DNA of 64,000 nucleotides, from contig NZ_GG667528.1 of the NCBI RefSeq assembly GCF_000159135.1, positions 87,358 through 151,357 on the forward strand. Reading direction: 5' to 3'. The notes under the pieces are model-generated. The model saw nothing but the letters and a program-made list of their open reading frames with translations, ran no database searches and was not told the origin of the DNA. Positions 16,646 through 27,554 of this stretch are shown here, one piece after another; positions within the stretch are counted from its first letter, which is position 1; the number at the start of each line of letters is the position of its first letter. The translations under genes and the position numbers were made by a program. The stretch comes from Corynebacterium striatum ATCC 6940 (GTDB lineage Bacteria; Actinomycetota; Actinomycetes; Mycobacteriales; Mycobacteriaceae).

Positions 16646-16776
16646 CTAAAAGACGAGGTTATCGAGGAATTTCTGGGCGCGCTCCGTCTGCGGGTTGTTA
16701 AAGAACGCATTGGGCTCGCCGGTCTCTACGATACGTCCTGCGTCCATGAACACAATCTGGTCCGACACTGCAATGT
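16646..16776 (-). pseudogene. 3' remnant of a polar amino-acid ABC transporter ATPase
   Basis: Between the ABC-F stop and the nucleoside hydrolase start, the minus strand reads about 42 codons ending in TAG at 16646: VSDQIVFMDAGRIVETGEP followed by NAFFNNPQTERAQKFLDNL. This is the unmistakable C-terminal tail of GlnQ/GluA-type amino-acid importer ATPases. Walker A, signature and Walker B are all missing, and no start codon or ribosome site is present, so it cannot be a working gene. The 5' break coincides with the end of the ABC-F gene, which suggests a deletion that joined the two loci. Confidence 0.8.
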
Positions 16777-18408
16777 TTAGGCCAGCTCAACAATCTCCAT
16801 GTATTCGTCGTTCCATAGATCCTCATCGCCATCAGGCATGATGATGACGCGCTCGGGCTTCAGCGCCTTGACCGCACCGGGGTCGTGTGTAACCAACACG
16901 ACGGCGCCGGTGTAGGTGGAAAGTGCGTCGAGCACCTGCTCACGAGACTGCGGGTCCAGGTTGTTGGTCGGCTCATCCAGCAGCAAGACGTTTGCGCGCG
17001 AGGACACCAGGGTTGCCAGCGAAAGGCGGGTCTTCTCACCACCGGATAAGGTACCGGCGGGTTGCTCCAGCTTGTCGCCGGAGAACATAAAGGCACCGAG
17101 GAGGCCGCGGAGATCCTGTTGGCCTGCGTCCGGGCAAGCTTCAATGGTGTTCTCCCACACGGTCTTTTTCGCGTCGATGTTGTCGTGCTCTTGCGCGAAG
17201 TAGCCGATACGCAGACCATGGCCGGAAACAATGCCGCCCTCACCGTCGGTGCGTTCTACTCCCGCAAGCAGCTTCAGCAACGTGGTCTTACCAGCGCCGT
17301 TGTAACCGAGAACAACCACGCGGGAGCCCTTGTCGATGGCGAGATCGACGCCGGCAAAGACTTCCAAGGAACCGTACATCTTGGTAAGACCCTTAGCGTT
17401 CAGCGGGGTCTTGCCGCACGGCGCGGGCTCAGGGAACTTAATGTGCGCGACCTTGTCGGCCACGCGCACTTCATCCAGTTGGTTCATCATGCGGTCCGCG
17501 CGGGCAAGCATCTGCTTGGCAGCGGCCGCCTTGGTGGCCTTCGCGCCGAGTTTGGCAGCCTGCTTCTGCAGGGCCGAAGCCTTCTTCTCCGCATTGGCGC
17601 GCTCACGTCGGCGGCGAGCTTCGTCGGTAGCGCGCGCATCCAGGTACTTCTTGAATCCCATGTTGTAAATGTCGGCCTCGGCGCGCACCGCATCAAGGAA
17701 CCAGATCTTGTTGCACACAGCCTCAAGGAGGTCCACATCGTGGGAGATCATGATGAGGCCGCCCTCGTGCTTGGACAAGAAGCCGCGCAGCCACGTAATG
17801 GAGTCAGCATCCAAGTGGTTAGTCGGCTCATCCAACAGCAAGGTGGTCTGGGATTTGCCCGAGCCAGCCGACGCTGCGAAGAGGATCTGTGCGAGCTCCA
17901 CGCGGCGGCGCTGACCGCCGGAGAGAGTCTTCAACTGCTGGTCAAGGATGCGCTGCGGCAATCCTAAGTTGTCGCAAATCTGCGCACACTCGGCGTCGGC
18001 TTCGTATCCGCCAAGAGCGTGGTACTCCTCCTCCAGGCGGGAATACTTGCGGATGGCTTTGTCGCGGAACTTCTCATCCGTGGCAGTCTCCATCAGCTCC
18101 TGCTGCTTTGCCATACGGCGCTTGATCTCGTCCAAACCGCGGGCGGAGAGAACGCGCTCACGAGCGGTGATCTCGATATTGCCTTCGCGGGAGTCCTGTG
18201 GCAGGTAACCAATGGGGCCGGAACGCGTGACAGAGCCGCCATAGGGCTCGGTCTCCCCTGCCAGGATGCGCATCGTGGTGGTCTTGCCGGCACCGTTGCG
18301 TCCGACCAGCCCGATGCGGTCGCCCGGCTGCACTCGCAGGTGCTGGCCGGGAGCGTCGAGAAGCGTACGTGCGCCCACGCGCACCTCGAAATCATTGGTC
18401 ACAATCAC
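16777..18408 (-). CDS. ABC-F family ATPase
   Basis: 543 residues with two ABC domains and no membrane segments. Domain 1 has GRNGAGKTTTM, LSGGQRRRVELAQ and LLLDEPTNHLD; domain 2 has GYNGAGKTTLL, LSGGEKTRLSLA and LLLDEPTNNLD. The linker between them (about residues 260-310) is a charged Arg/Lys/Ala helix, as in proteins that act on the ribosome E site. A short insertion, ASAGSGKSQ, precedes the first Walker B. Start is GTG at 18408; GTG at 18402 is an alternative. ABC-F members regulate translation or protect against ribosome-binding antibiotics; nothing here picks out one role. Same strand as suf but separated from it by a terminator. Confidence 0.9.
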   Translation of the reverse strand: MIVTNDFEVRVGARTLLDAPGQHLRVQPGDRIGLVGRNGAGKTTTMRILAGETEPYGGSVTRSGPIGYLPQDSREGNIEITARERVLSARGLDEIKRRMAKQQELMETATDEKFRDKAIRKYSRLEEEYHALGGYEADAECAQICDNLGLPQRILDQQLKTLSGGQRRRVELAQILFAASAGSGKSQTTLLLDEPTNHLDADSITWLRGFLSKHEGGLIMISHDVDLLEAVCNKIWFLDAVRAEADIYNMGFKKYLDARATDEARRRRERANAEKKASALQKQAAKLGAKATKAAAAKQMLARADRMMNQLDEVRVADKVAHIKFPEPAPCGKTPLNAKGLTKMYGSLEVFAGVDLAIDKGSRVVVLGYNGAGKTTLLKLLAGVERTDGEGGIVSGHGLRIGYFAQEHDNIDAKKTVWENTIEACPDAGQQDLRGLLGAFMFSGDKLEQPAGTLSGGEKTRLSLATLVSSRANVLLLDEPTNNLDPQSREQVLDALSTYTGAVVLVTHDPGAVKALKPERVIIMPDGDEDLWNDEYMEIVELA

Positions 18409-18472
18409 GAGGAATCAGTCTATCAACCGGCGCTAACAGGTCATAGCTGAGCCAAAACCAGAAAACAAGAAG

Positions 18473-18500
18473 AGTCCCGCGACCATTCGGCAGCGGGACT
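18473..18500 (-). terminator. Terminator of the suf operon
   Basis: AGTCCCGC (18473-18480) pairs with GCGGGACT (18493-18500); in minus direction the stem is followed by CTTCTTGTTTT. It lies 31 bp after the sufT stop and about 65 bp before the ABC-F start. Confidence 0.75.
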
Positions 18501-18530
18501 TATCAGGATGTGGAAGTTTAAATTACTCGC

Positions 18531-18938
18531 TTAGACTGCAAAGCCCAAAGCCTGCAGCATCTCTCGGCCTTCCTCGGTAATCATATTCGGACCCCATGGC
18601 GGCATCCAGACCCAGTTGATCTGGACGGCGTCGGCAAGCTTGTTGCCCACCACTGCGTCTTCAACCTGCTCACCAATGACATCGGTAAGCGGGCAGGCCG
18701 GCGAGGTCAGCGTCATGTTGATCATCGCTGTCTCCTTGCCGTCGACGTCCTCGAGCCAGACGTCATAGACCAGGCCCAGATCAACCACGTTGATACCGAG
18801 CTCCGGGTCAATGACGTCACGCATGTACTCGGTGATGTCGAAGACCTTGGCAATCTGTGCCTCGGTTTGGGGCGGACGGTCGCCGCCGCCATCGAAGTTG
18901 GCGTTGGCGTCCTGGTATGGATCTACTGGGTCAGACAT
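18531..18938 (-). CDS. sufT: SufT, MIP18/DUF59 Fe-S assembly factor
   Basis: 135 residues. After a variable N-terminus, the DUF59 core runs from VIDPELGINVVDLGLVYD to the end and includes LTSPACPLTD with the conserved cysteine and the WVWMPPWGPNM segment. SufT proteins help mature Fe-S proteins, particularly under high demand. Its start follows the sufU stop with no gap, and it is the last gene of the operon. Confidence 0.93.
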   Translation of the reverse strand: MSDPVDPYQDANANFDGGGDRPPQTEAQIAKVFDITEYMRDVIDPELGINVVDLGLVYDVWLEDVDGKETAMINMTLTSPACPLTDVIGEQVEDAVVGNKLADAVQINWVWMPPWGPNMITEEGREMLQALGFAV

Positions 18939-19388
18939 TTATTTCTCCAGTTCATTGAGCGCTTCCACGGATGCGGCCTGGAAGGCCTTCCATCCGAGGA
19001 GAGCGCATTTAACGCGGGCGGGGAACTTTGCGACGCCGCCGAAAGCAACACCGTCGCCGATGATTTCATCATCGCCTTCGACTTCGCCACGGGAGGTCAC
19101 CATCCTCTCGAACTCTTCGAGCTTTTCTTTGGCCTCAGACAAAGATTTGCCAATGATTTCCTCAGCCATCACAGAAGTCGAGGCCTGCGAAATGGAGCAG
19201 CCCTCTGCCTCATAAGAGACATCCTCAACGGTCTTGCCATCTGCGGAAAGCTTTACGCGCAAGGTGATCTCGTCCCCGCAGGACGGATTGACGTGGTGGA
19301 CCTCAGACTGGCCCTCGCGCAGGCCCGCGAACTTCGGGTTCTTATAGTGGTCCAGGATGACATCCTGGTACATGGAATCTAGATTCAT
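18939..19388 (-). CDS. sufU: SufU, zinc-dependent sulfur acceptor
   Basis: 149 residues of the IscU-like fold. The conserved cysteines lie in NPSCGDEI, EGCSISQAS and RVKCALLGW, and with Asp in the first motif they form the Zn site through which SufU takes sulfur from SufS. The roughly 20-residue insertion between the second and third Cys (EVEGDDEIIGDGVAF) is the feature that separates SufU from true IscU scaffolds. It abuts sufS on the 5' side. Confidence 0.95.
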   Translation of the reverse strand: MNLDSMYQDVILDHYKNPKFAGLREGQSEVHHVNPSCGDEITLRVKLSADGKTVEDVSYEAEGCSISQASTSVMAEEIIGKSLSEAKEKLEEFERMVTSRGEVEGDDEIIGDGVAFGGVAKFPARVKCALLGWKAFQAASVEALNELEK

Positions 19389-21400
<2,012 letters not shown>

Positions 21401-21426
21401 TGAGTTATACCTGCTTTCGGGGATTG

Positions 21427-22608
21427 TTAAGCGTTGATTTTTTCGAGCTCGTCAATGACGCGGGTTTCCAGATCCTCGCGCAAGGACTCAACCGGAATAC
21501 GGGAAATGACCTCGGAGAAGAAGCCGCGGATGATGAGTCGGCGTGCCTCGGCAGCCGGAATACCGCGGGACATGAGGTAGAAGACCTCAAGATCATCGAA
21601 GCGGCCTACGGTTGCGGCGTGGCCTGCCCCCACGATCTCACCGGTCTGGATCTCCAGGTTCGGGATCGCATCGGCGCGTGCGCCTTCAGTAAGGATGAGA
21701 TTGTTGTTGGTCTCGTAGGTATCGGTGTTGTTTGCATCCTGGCGGATCAGAACGTCGCCGACCCAGCAGGTACGGGCTTCTTTGCGTCCAGATTCGACAG
21801 TGCCGTCAGCCTGGTTGGTGCCCTGCAGGGCGCCCTTGTAGAACACACGGGAACGGCAGTTCGGCACGGAGTGGTCCACCAGCAGACGGTTCTCAAAGTA
21901 CTGTCCAGCATCTGCGAAGTAGACACCGAGCATCTCAGCGTCGCCGCCAGGAGCTGTGAAGGCAACGCGTGGAACGATGCGCACAATCTCGCCACCGAAG
22001 ATGGCGGTGTTGTGGCGCAGAACAGAATCTCGACCCATGGAGGCGACCTGGTGGCCCAGGTGTACCGCGTTGTCTTCCCAATCAGCGTCGACAACAACGG
22101 TGACGTTGGCGCCGTCGCCAAGCAGGAATTCAACGTTGTCAGCATGGGTGCCGGAACCGACGTACTTGAGCACGACTGTTACCTCGGCGTGGCGGCCAAC
22201 CTGAATGGAAGTAGCACCAAAGGAGGTGACTCCCTCGCCTGCTCCGGTGATGGTGATCTCGACGGGGTCGTTGACCTGTGCATCCGCATCGATGGTCACA
22301 ATCTGTGCCTCCGGCATGGATGTCCATGCCTGAGCGGCAACGCGGTCTGCGGGAGCACCGGCGGTGCCCAAGCGGGCGTCATCGGGAGCAACAGTCTCAG
22401 TCGACACGCCTGCTGGGGTGGTTACGGAAATCTTCTGTGCAACGGCCGGTGCGAACTCGCCGTTGTGCAGACCGCGCAGGTGGCGCAACGCGATGAAGCG
22501 CCAGACCTCATCGCGGCCGTGTGGAACCGGGAAGTCATCGACGTTGAAGGAGGTGAACTGGTCACCCTTCGTGACGTCAGCCGGATTGAATTCGTTGGAG
22601 GCAACCAC
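21427..22608 (-). CDS. sufD: Fe-S assembly protein SufD
   Basis: 393 residues with the SufB/D beta-helix domain; marks are VDHSVPNCRSRVFYKGALQG and VGAGHAATVGRFDDLEVFYL, the last holding the His thought to take part in cluster formation, and the terminal [17 protein letters not shown]. The start is a GTG at 22608, placed immediately after the sufB stop (TAAGTG), so translation is coupled. Confidence 0.95.
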   Translation of the reverse strand: MVASNEFNPADVTKGDQFTSFNVDDFPVPHGRDEVWRFIALRHLRGLHNGEFAPAVAQKISVTTPAGVSTETVAPDDARLGTAGAPADRVAAQAWTSMPEAQIVTIDADAQVNDPVEITITGAGEGVTSFGATSIQVGRHAEVTVVLKYVGSGTHADNVEFLLGDGANVTVVVDADWEDNAVHLGHQVASMGRDSVLRHNTAIFGGEIVRIVPRVAFTAPGGDAEMLGVYFADAGQYFENRLLVDHSVPNCRSRVFYKGALQGTNQADGTVESGRKEARTCWVGDVLIRQDANNTDTYETNNNLILTEGARADAIPNLEIQTGEIVGAGHAATVGRFDDLEVFYLMSRGIPAAEARRLIIRGFFSEVISRIPVESLREDLETRVIDELEKINA

Positions 22609-24054
22609 TTAGCCCACCGATCCTTCCATCTGTAGTTCAATAAGGCGGTTGAGCTCGAGGGCGTACTCCATCGGGAGCTCCTTCGCGATTGGCTCAACGA
22701 AGCCGCGCACGATCATCGCCATTGCCTCCTCTTCCGCAATGCCGCGGGACATGAGGTAGAACAGCTGCTCCTCAGAGACCTGGGAGACAGTTGCCTCGTG
22801 GCCGAGGGTCACGTGATCGTTGCGGATGTCGTTATACGGGTAGGTATCCGAACGCGAGTTGTTGTCCACGAGCAGTGCGTCGCACTCGACGTTCGCGGTG
22901 GAGTTGGAGGCGTTCGCGTTGACCTGCACCAAGCCACGATAGGCAGCGCGGCCACCGTTGCGGGCAACGGACTTCGACACGATGTTGGAGGAAGTACGCG
23001 GTGCCATGTGAACCATCTTGGAACCGGTGTCCTGGACCTGACCCTCGCCAGCGAAAGCCAGGGAGAGGACCTCGCCCTTAGCGTGCTCACCAGTCAGCCA
23101 GCAGGACGGGTACTTCATGGTGACCTTGGAACCGATGTTGCCATCGACCCATTCCATGGTGCCGCCCTCTTCGACCTTGGCACGCTGGGTAACCAGGTTG
23201 TAGACGTTGGTGGACCAGTTCTGGATGGTGGTGTAACGGCAACGTCCGCCCTTCTTGACCACAATCTCGATAACGCCGGTGTGCAGGGAGTCCGAGTTGT
23301 AAATCGGAGCGGTGCAGCCCTCGATGTAGTGAACGTAAGCGTCTTCCTCAACGATGATGAGGGTGCGCTCGAACTGACCCATGTTCTCCGTGTTGATGCG
23401 GAAATAAGCCTGGAGCGGGATGTCCACGTGAACGCCCTTCGGGACGTAGACGAAGGAGCCGCCGGACCAACAGGCGTTGTTCAGTGCGGAGAACTTGTTG
23501 TCGCCTGCCGGAATAACGGTGCCGAAGTACTCCTGGAGGATCTCCGGGTACTCCCTAACGGCAGTGTCAGTGTCGACGAAGATGACGCCCTGTGCTTCAA
23601 GGTCTTCACGGATCTTGTGGTAGACCACCTCAGACTCGTACTGAGCCGCAACACCAGAGACCAGACGCTTTTTCTCTGCATCCGGAATGCCGAGCTTGTC
23701 GTAGGTTTCCTTAATGTCGGCGGGAAGGTCATCCCACGTCTGGGCCTGCTTCTCCGTGGAACGGACGAAGTACTTGATGTTGTCGAAGTCGATAGCGGAG
23801 AGATCCGGGCCCCACGTTGGAACCGGCTTCTTGTTAAAGATGCGCAGCGCCTTCAGCCGGGATTCCAGCATCCACTCCGGCTCGTTCTTCTTCTCAGAGA
23901 TATCGCGGACAACGTCCTCGCTGAGTCCTCGGTGAGCTGCCTGACCCGCTTCGTCGGAATCGTGCCAGCCGTACTCGTAACCGCCGATGGAAGAGATGAT
24001 CTCGTCATCACTCATCTTGGTCTCGAGGCCTGGTGCTGGTTGTGCCTGAGTCAT
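22609..24054 (-). CDS. sufB: Fe-S scaffold SufB
   Basis: 481 residues, the standard length, with no intein, unlike M. tuberculosis SufB. Marks are [19 protein letters not shown], where the Cys is a conserved core residue, [15 protein letters not shown] and the C-terminal [19 protein letters not shown]. It is the scaffold on which the cluster is assembled together with SufC and SufD. ATG at 24054 has a GGAG-type site and follows sufR by 16 bp, so sufR is the first gene of the operon. Confidence 0.97.
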   Translation of the reverse strand: MTQAQPAPGLETKMSDDEIISSIGGYEYGWHDSDEAGQAAHRGLSEDVVRDISEKKNEPEWMLESRLKALRIFNKKPVPTWGPDLSAIDFDNIKYFVRSTEKQAQTWDDLPADIKETYDKLGIPDAEKKRLVSGVAAQYESEVVYHKIREDLEAQGVIFVDTDTAVREYPEILQEYFGTVIPAGDNKFSALNNACWSGGSFVYVPKGVHVDIPLQAYFRINTENMGQFERTLIIVEEDAYVHYIEGCTAPIYNSDSLHTGVIEIVVKKGGRCRYTTIQNWSTNVYNLVTQRAKVEEGGTMEWVDGNIGSKVTMKYPSCWLTGEHAKGEVLSLAFAGEGQVQDTGSKMVHMAPRTSSNIVSKSVARNGGRAAYRGLVQVNANASNSTANVECDALLVDNNSRSDTYPYNDIRNDHVTLGHEATVSQVSEEQLFYLMSRGIAEEEAMAMIVRGFVEPIAKELPMEYALELNRLIELQMEGSVG

Positions 24055-24070
24055 AACCCGCTCCTTTCGT

Positions 24071-24754
24071 CTAAAGATTTGTTTTCCGGTCAGGGCTGAC
24101 CGGAGTCAAGGGGATGTTTGTGGTGCAGATTCCGTGGCCATCCGCAATGGAAGCCAAGGGCTGCACGTGTTTACCTAATAGGGCAGAAAAGACTTCCTGC
24201 TCAGCCTCACACAACTCCGGATGTTCCGCAGCCACGTGGGCTACGGGGCAATGGTGCTGGCAAATCTGCACACCGTTGCCCGCACTATTTACCGTGGCAG
24301 CGTAACCATGTTCATCAAGAACCTCAGCGAGTTTCTTCGCCACTTCCTTTACAGACTCGTCATCCCGCACAAGTGGTTTAACGTCTGCCAGAAGTTTCTC
24401 GAAACGTGCTTTGGCAAAGCTACGCACTGCCTCGGCACCGCCGGCCGCGCGCAGGGCGTCCAGGGCATCGGAAGCAAGCGCGTCGTAAGCATGACCAAAT
24501 TGCGCACGCCCACGGTCGGTGAGGCGGAAATGCTTGGCAGGGCGGCCACGCCCGGCAGAATGGGGCCGGCGATGGACAACCTCTGTTAGCTCTTCTTCCA
24601 CCAGAATGTCTAAGTGCCGGCGAATTCCGGCGGCCGAAAGACCTAGGCGCTCGCCGAGGTACGACGCCGTCACCGGGCCGTCTTTGAGGAGGAGAAGCAT
24701 GACCTGGCGACGGGTATCGCCCTCGGTGGTTCGGGTCTCTTTATCTGTGACCAT
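24071..24754 (-). CDS. sufR: Fe-S sensing repressor SufR
   Basis: 227 residues. The N-terminus is a DeoR/ArsR-type winged helix ([20 protein letters not shown]). The C-terminal half has the cluster ligands CQHHC, a Cys 13 residues on in PELCEAEQ, and a further Cys in HGICTTNIP. The protein represses the suf operon when Fe-S supply is sufficient. An in-frame GTG 9 nt upstream overlaps the strong AAGGAGG ribosome site, so the ATG at 24754, 8 nt after AGGAGG, is the likely start. It is the first gene of sufRBDCSU-sufT and is divergent from mptB. Confidence 0.95.
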   Translation of the reverse strand: MVTDKETRTTEGDTRRQVMLLLLKDGPVTASYLGERLGLSAAGIRRHLDILVEEELTEVVHRRPHSAGRGRPAKHFRLTDRGRAQFGHAYDALASDALDALRAAGGAEAVRSFAKARFEKLLADVKPLVRDDESVKEVAKKLAEVLDEHGYAATVNSAGNGVQICQHHCPVAHVAAEHPELCEAEQEVFSALLGKHVQPLASIADGHGICTTNIPLTPVSPDRKTNL

Positions 24755-24782
24755 GTGCTGCACCTCCTTGTTAAAAACGAAC

Positions 24783-24808
24783 GTCTATTTTTAGACAACA
24801 CTAGTGTT
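24783..24808 (-). promoter_or_regulatory. Probable SufR operator, two adjacent palindromes
   Basis: GTCTATTTTTAGAC (24783-24796, 5-bp arms) and AACACTAGTGTT (24797-24808, perfect 12-bp palindrome) stand end to end, 29 nt before the sufR ATG. The second contains ACACT/AGTGT half-sites like those known for mycobacterial SufR, with a different spacing. The pair also overlaps the region from which mptB is transcribed divergently. Confidence 0.65.
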
Positions 24809-24886
24809 CCCTAATTCATTCCCAATTTCCACCAGCGCTGGTCCCGGCGTGGCGTACCTTCACCCCCGTTTGAACAGAAGGCCCGC

Positions 24887-24892
24887 TAAAGT
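24887..24892 (+). promoter_or_regulatory. Leaderless -10 box of mptB
   Basis: TAAAGT ends 8 nt before the mptB ATG and no Shine-Dalgarno is present. Confidence 0.55.
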
Positions 24893-24900
24893 GTTTCTTT

Positions 24901-26613
24901 ATGAAACAGCGTCTCACTGCCTTCCTAACGGGTGTCCGCGAGGACCTCCCGCGTTTTGGCAGTGCGGGTTCTCGTTCCGCGCAACTGCACGCTGATTCAG
25001 ATGATGCAACGAGGGGCTCGCTTTCCGACGCCCTATATGACCTGCTCCCCGACGATCCTGAGGTTCGCCCGCGCACCTCTATTAATCAACTACGCGCCTT
25101 TTTCGTCCTGCGTTGGATGGGAACACTTGGCGCAATCCTTATCGCGGTTGGCGGCCTGGGGGCGGGCGCTCTCCCCGTGGTGGGTAATCCTTATGACAAC
25201 GTTCCATTCGGCTCTTTAATGTCTCGCATGCTGCAGTCGGCCTCAGCATTGGTCTTTTTGGGTGTCGGCCTCATGGTGACCGCGTGGGTACTCATCGCGC
25301 CTTTTGTGGGGACGCCACTACGCGGTGCCCGTGGCATAAAACCTCGACGCTTGCTAACCCAAAGCCAGCTCTGGCGAACGTGGGCGGGTTGGGTCATCCC
25401 ACTCATTTTCACCGCTCCCCTGTTTACGCAGGATATTTATTCCTACCTTGCTAATGGCTCCATTGTGGCCCAGGGGCTCGATCCCTATTCAGCAGGCCCC
25501 GTTCAGTTATTGGGATCGGAGGACCCACTAGCGCGCTCGGTTCCATTCATCTGGGCCAACTCGCCCTCGCCCTATGGCCCTGTGGCACTGGGCCTCGCAG
25601 CCATAGTTAGCTTGCTCACACATAACTCGATCATTCTGGGTGTTATTGCGCACCGTCTTCTCTCGTTGGCGGGCATCATTGCAGCGGGATGGGCGACCTC
25701 GCAGCTGGCACGTCGCTGCCGAGTTTCTCCAGAATCAGCGCTTTGGCTGGGTATCTTGAACCCACTGACCACCTTGCACCTAGTGGGCGGTATTCATAAC
25801 GAGTCGGTGATGTTGGGGTTGGCACTCGTGGGCTTGGAACTGGGCCTGCGCGGGGTCGATAAGTTGGGCGGAAGACCCGTGTGGTTCTATTTCTTGGTCT
25901 CGGGCCTGCTCATTTCTTGCGCGGGCATGGTCAAGGTGACGGGCTTTATCGGCTTGGGTTTTGTGGGCATGGCCCTGGCCCGAGTGTTGATGCTGCGGCG
26001 CGGCTATTCCCCCCTGGGTGCCATAGCTAGCGCAACCGCAGTCCAACTCGGCATCCTCATCCTGTCCATCGGCATCGTCACGCTTGCATCCGGCATCGGA
26101 CTGGGCTGGATCACGGGCCAAGGCGGTGCCGCAAGCATTCGCTCTTGGCTTTCCTCTAGTACCGCCGTGGGCGTGGGCGCCGGCTTCCTAGGGATGCTTT
26201 TGGGCTTGGGCGACCACACTGAGGCAATCCTCTCCTTTACCCGCACGGTAGGCGTGCTCATCGCCACCGGATTCATGTTCCGCATGCTCCTTGCAACGTA
26301 CCGCGGAAGCATCCATCCGATTGGCGGTCTGGGAATCTCGACGCTTGTGTTAGTCGTTTTCTTCCCTGTGGTCCACCCGTGGTACATCCTCTGGGCGGTG
26401 TTGCCGCTTGCGGCTTGGGCTAACCGGCTCATCTTCCGCCTCACTGTGGTGATCTATTCGGCCGGGATGAGCTTCTTCGTTCTCCCGCGCGGCCTTGGCC
26501 TCCCGCCGGGCACGATCGCTATCATCTATATTTCCGCAATTGCTGCATACGTCGTGGTCATGGGGCTGTGGACTCTCCTATTACGTCGCTCAAGAATTAG
26601 TGTCCTAAACTAG
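24901..26613 (+). CDS. mptB: Alpha-(1->6) mannopyranosyltransferase MptB
   Basis: 570 residues, a GT-C type membrane glycosyltransferase with a cytosolic N-terminus of about 65 residues and roughly 12-14 hydrophobic helices. The first extracellular loop carries the acidic motif (TQDIYSYLANGS ... GLDPYSAGP) expected for polyprenyl-phosphomannose enzymes, and NPLTTLHLVGGIHNES matches the family. MptB starts the alpha-1,6-mannan core of lipomannan and lipoarabinomannan. Its place next to sufR is the same as cg1766 in C. glutamicum and Rv1459c in M. tuberculosis. Leaderless start at ATG 24901. Confidence 0.93.
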   Translation: MKQRLTAFLTGVREDLPRFGSAGSRSAQLHADSDDATRGSLSDALYDLLPDDPEVRPRTSINQLRAFFVLRWMGTLGAILIAVGGLGAGALPVVGNPYDNVPFGSLMSRMLQSASALVFLGVGLMVTAWVLIAPFVGTPLRGARGIKPRRLLTQSQLWRTWAGWVIPLIFTAPLFTQDIYSYLANGSIVAQGLDPYSAGPVQLLGSEDPLARSVPFIWANSPSPYGPVALGLAAIVSLLTHNSIILGVIAHRLLSLAGIIAAGWATSQLARRCRVSPESALWLGILNPLTTLHLVGGIHNESVMLGLALVGLELGLRGVDKLGGRPVWFYFLVSGLLISCAGMVKVTGFIGLGFVGMALARVLMLRRGYSPLGAIASATAVQLGILILSIGIVTLASGIGLGWITGQGGAASIRSWLSSSTAVGVGAGFLGMLLGLGDHTEAILSFTRTVGVLIATGFMFRMLLATYRGSIHPIGGLGISTLVLVVFFPVVHPWYILWAVLPLAAWANRLIFRLTVVIYSAGMSFFVLPRGLGLPPGTIAIIYISAIAAYVVVMGLWTLLLRRSRISVLN

Positions 26614-26619
26614 TCCTTC

Positions 26620-27549
26620 GTGAATACAACTTTCGATGGATCCCCAGCTCTCGAGCTGACGGACGTAGTCAAAACCTACGGGGACAAGAGAGCCGTAGAC
26701 GGGCTCAGCTTCCATGTGAATCGTGGAGAAATGCTGTGTCTGCTGGGCCCCAATGGTGCGGGTAAGACCACGACTATCGAGATGTGCGAGGGCTTTAAGA
26801 AGCCGACGTCGGGGAGCATTCGTGTCCTTGGCCTCGACCCCAGCACAAGTCCCGATGCCGTACGAGAGCGCATCGGAATCATGCTGCAAGGTGGTGGCTC
26901 CTATTCCGGAATTCGCGTCCGCGAGATGCTACAGCTTAGCGCGAAGTACAGTGCCAACCCCCTCGACCCGGATTGGCTCATCGAGAAGCTAGGACTCAAG
27001 GGTGTCGAGAAGAACACCTACCGCCGTCTCTCCGGCGGTCAGCAGCAGCGACTTTCCTTGGCACTAGCCATCATTGGCAGGCCGGAGCTGGTCTTCCTAG
27101 ACGAACCCACCGCAGGTCTCGACGCGCAGTCGCGGCTAGCTGTGTGGGATCTCATTCGTGCGCTGCGCGCAGACGGCGTGACCACTATCCTAACTACCCA
27201 CCTGATGGATGAAGCGGAGGCGCTTGCCGACAGGGTGGTCATTATCGATCACGGACACATGGTGGCTCAAGGCACCACCGCCGAGCTGATGGAATCCACG
27301 GGGTCTCCACTCATCAGCTTTGAGACCTCGACCGAAGTTGATCTCGCAGCGCTGCGTGCGGCGGATCTTCCTACGGATGCCACCCGTCCCCTGCACTACC
27401 GCGTCGAGACTCCGGCCACCCCGGAGGTCATCGCGCGCCTAGCGCAAGAGTTGGCACGGCAATCCGTGACCTTGCGCAGCCTCGACACCACACACCGCAA
27501 TCTTGAAGATGTCTTCTTAGATATCACCGGCCGCGAGCTGAGGAGTTAA
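26620..27549 (+). CDS. ABC exporter ATP-binding subunit (ABC-2 type)
   Basis: 309 residues: Walker A GPNGAGKTTTIE, signature RLSGGQQQRLSLAL, Walker B LVFLDEPTAGLD, then the extended C-terminal part of DrrA/CcmA-like exporters ending LEDVFLDITGREL. GTG start at 26620, 6 bp after the mptB stop, without a clear ribosome site. With the permease gene 5 bp downstream it forms an ABC-2 exporter; the same block (Rv1458c/Rv1457c) lies between mptB and ctaA homologues in M. tuberculosis. The substrate is unknown: a cell-envelope intermediate or a haem-related molecule are possible from context. Confidence 0.88.
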   Translation: MNTTFDGSPALELTDVVKTYGDKRAVDGLSFHVNRGEMLCLLGPNGAGKTTTIEMCEGFKKPTSGSIRVLGLDPSTSPDAVRERIGIMLQGGGSYSGIRVREMLQLSAKYSANPLDPDWLIEKLGLKGVEKNTYRRLSGGQQQRLSLALAIIGRPELVFLDEPTAGLDAQSRLAVWDLIRALRADGVTTILTTHLMDEAEALADRVVIIDHGHMVAQGTTAELMESTGSPLISFETSTEVDLAALRAADLPTDATRPLHYRVETPATPEVIARLAQELARQSVTLRSLDTTHRNLEDVFLDITGRELRS

Positions 27550-27554
27550 GAACC

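Noticed and set aside
22609-24054. Intein in sufB
   Set aside because: M. tuberculosis SufB has one, but this protein has the standard 481-residue length with no insertion.
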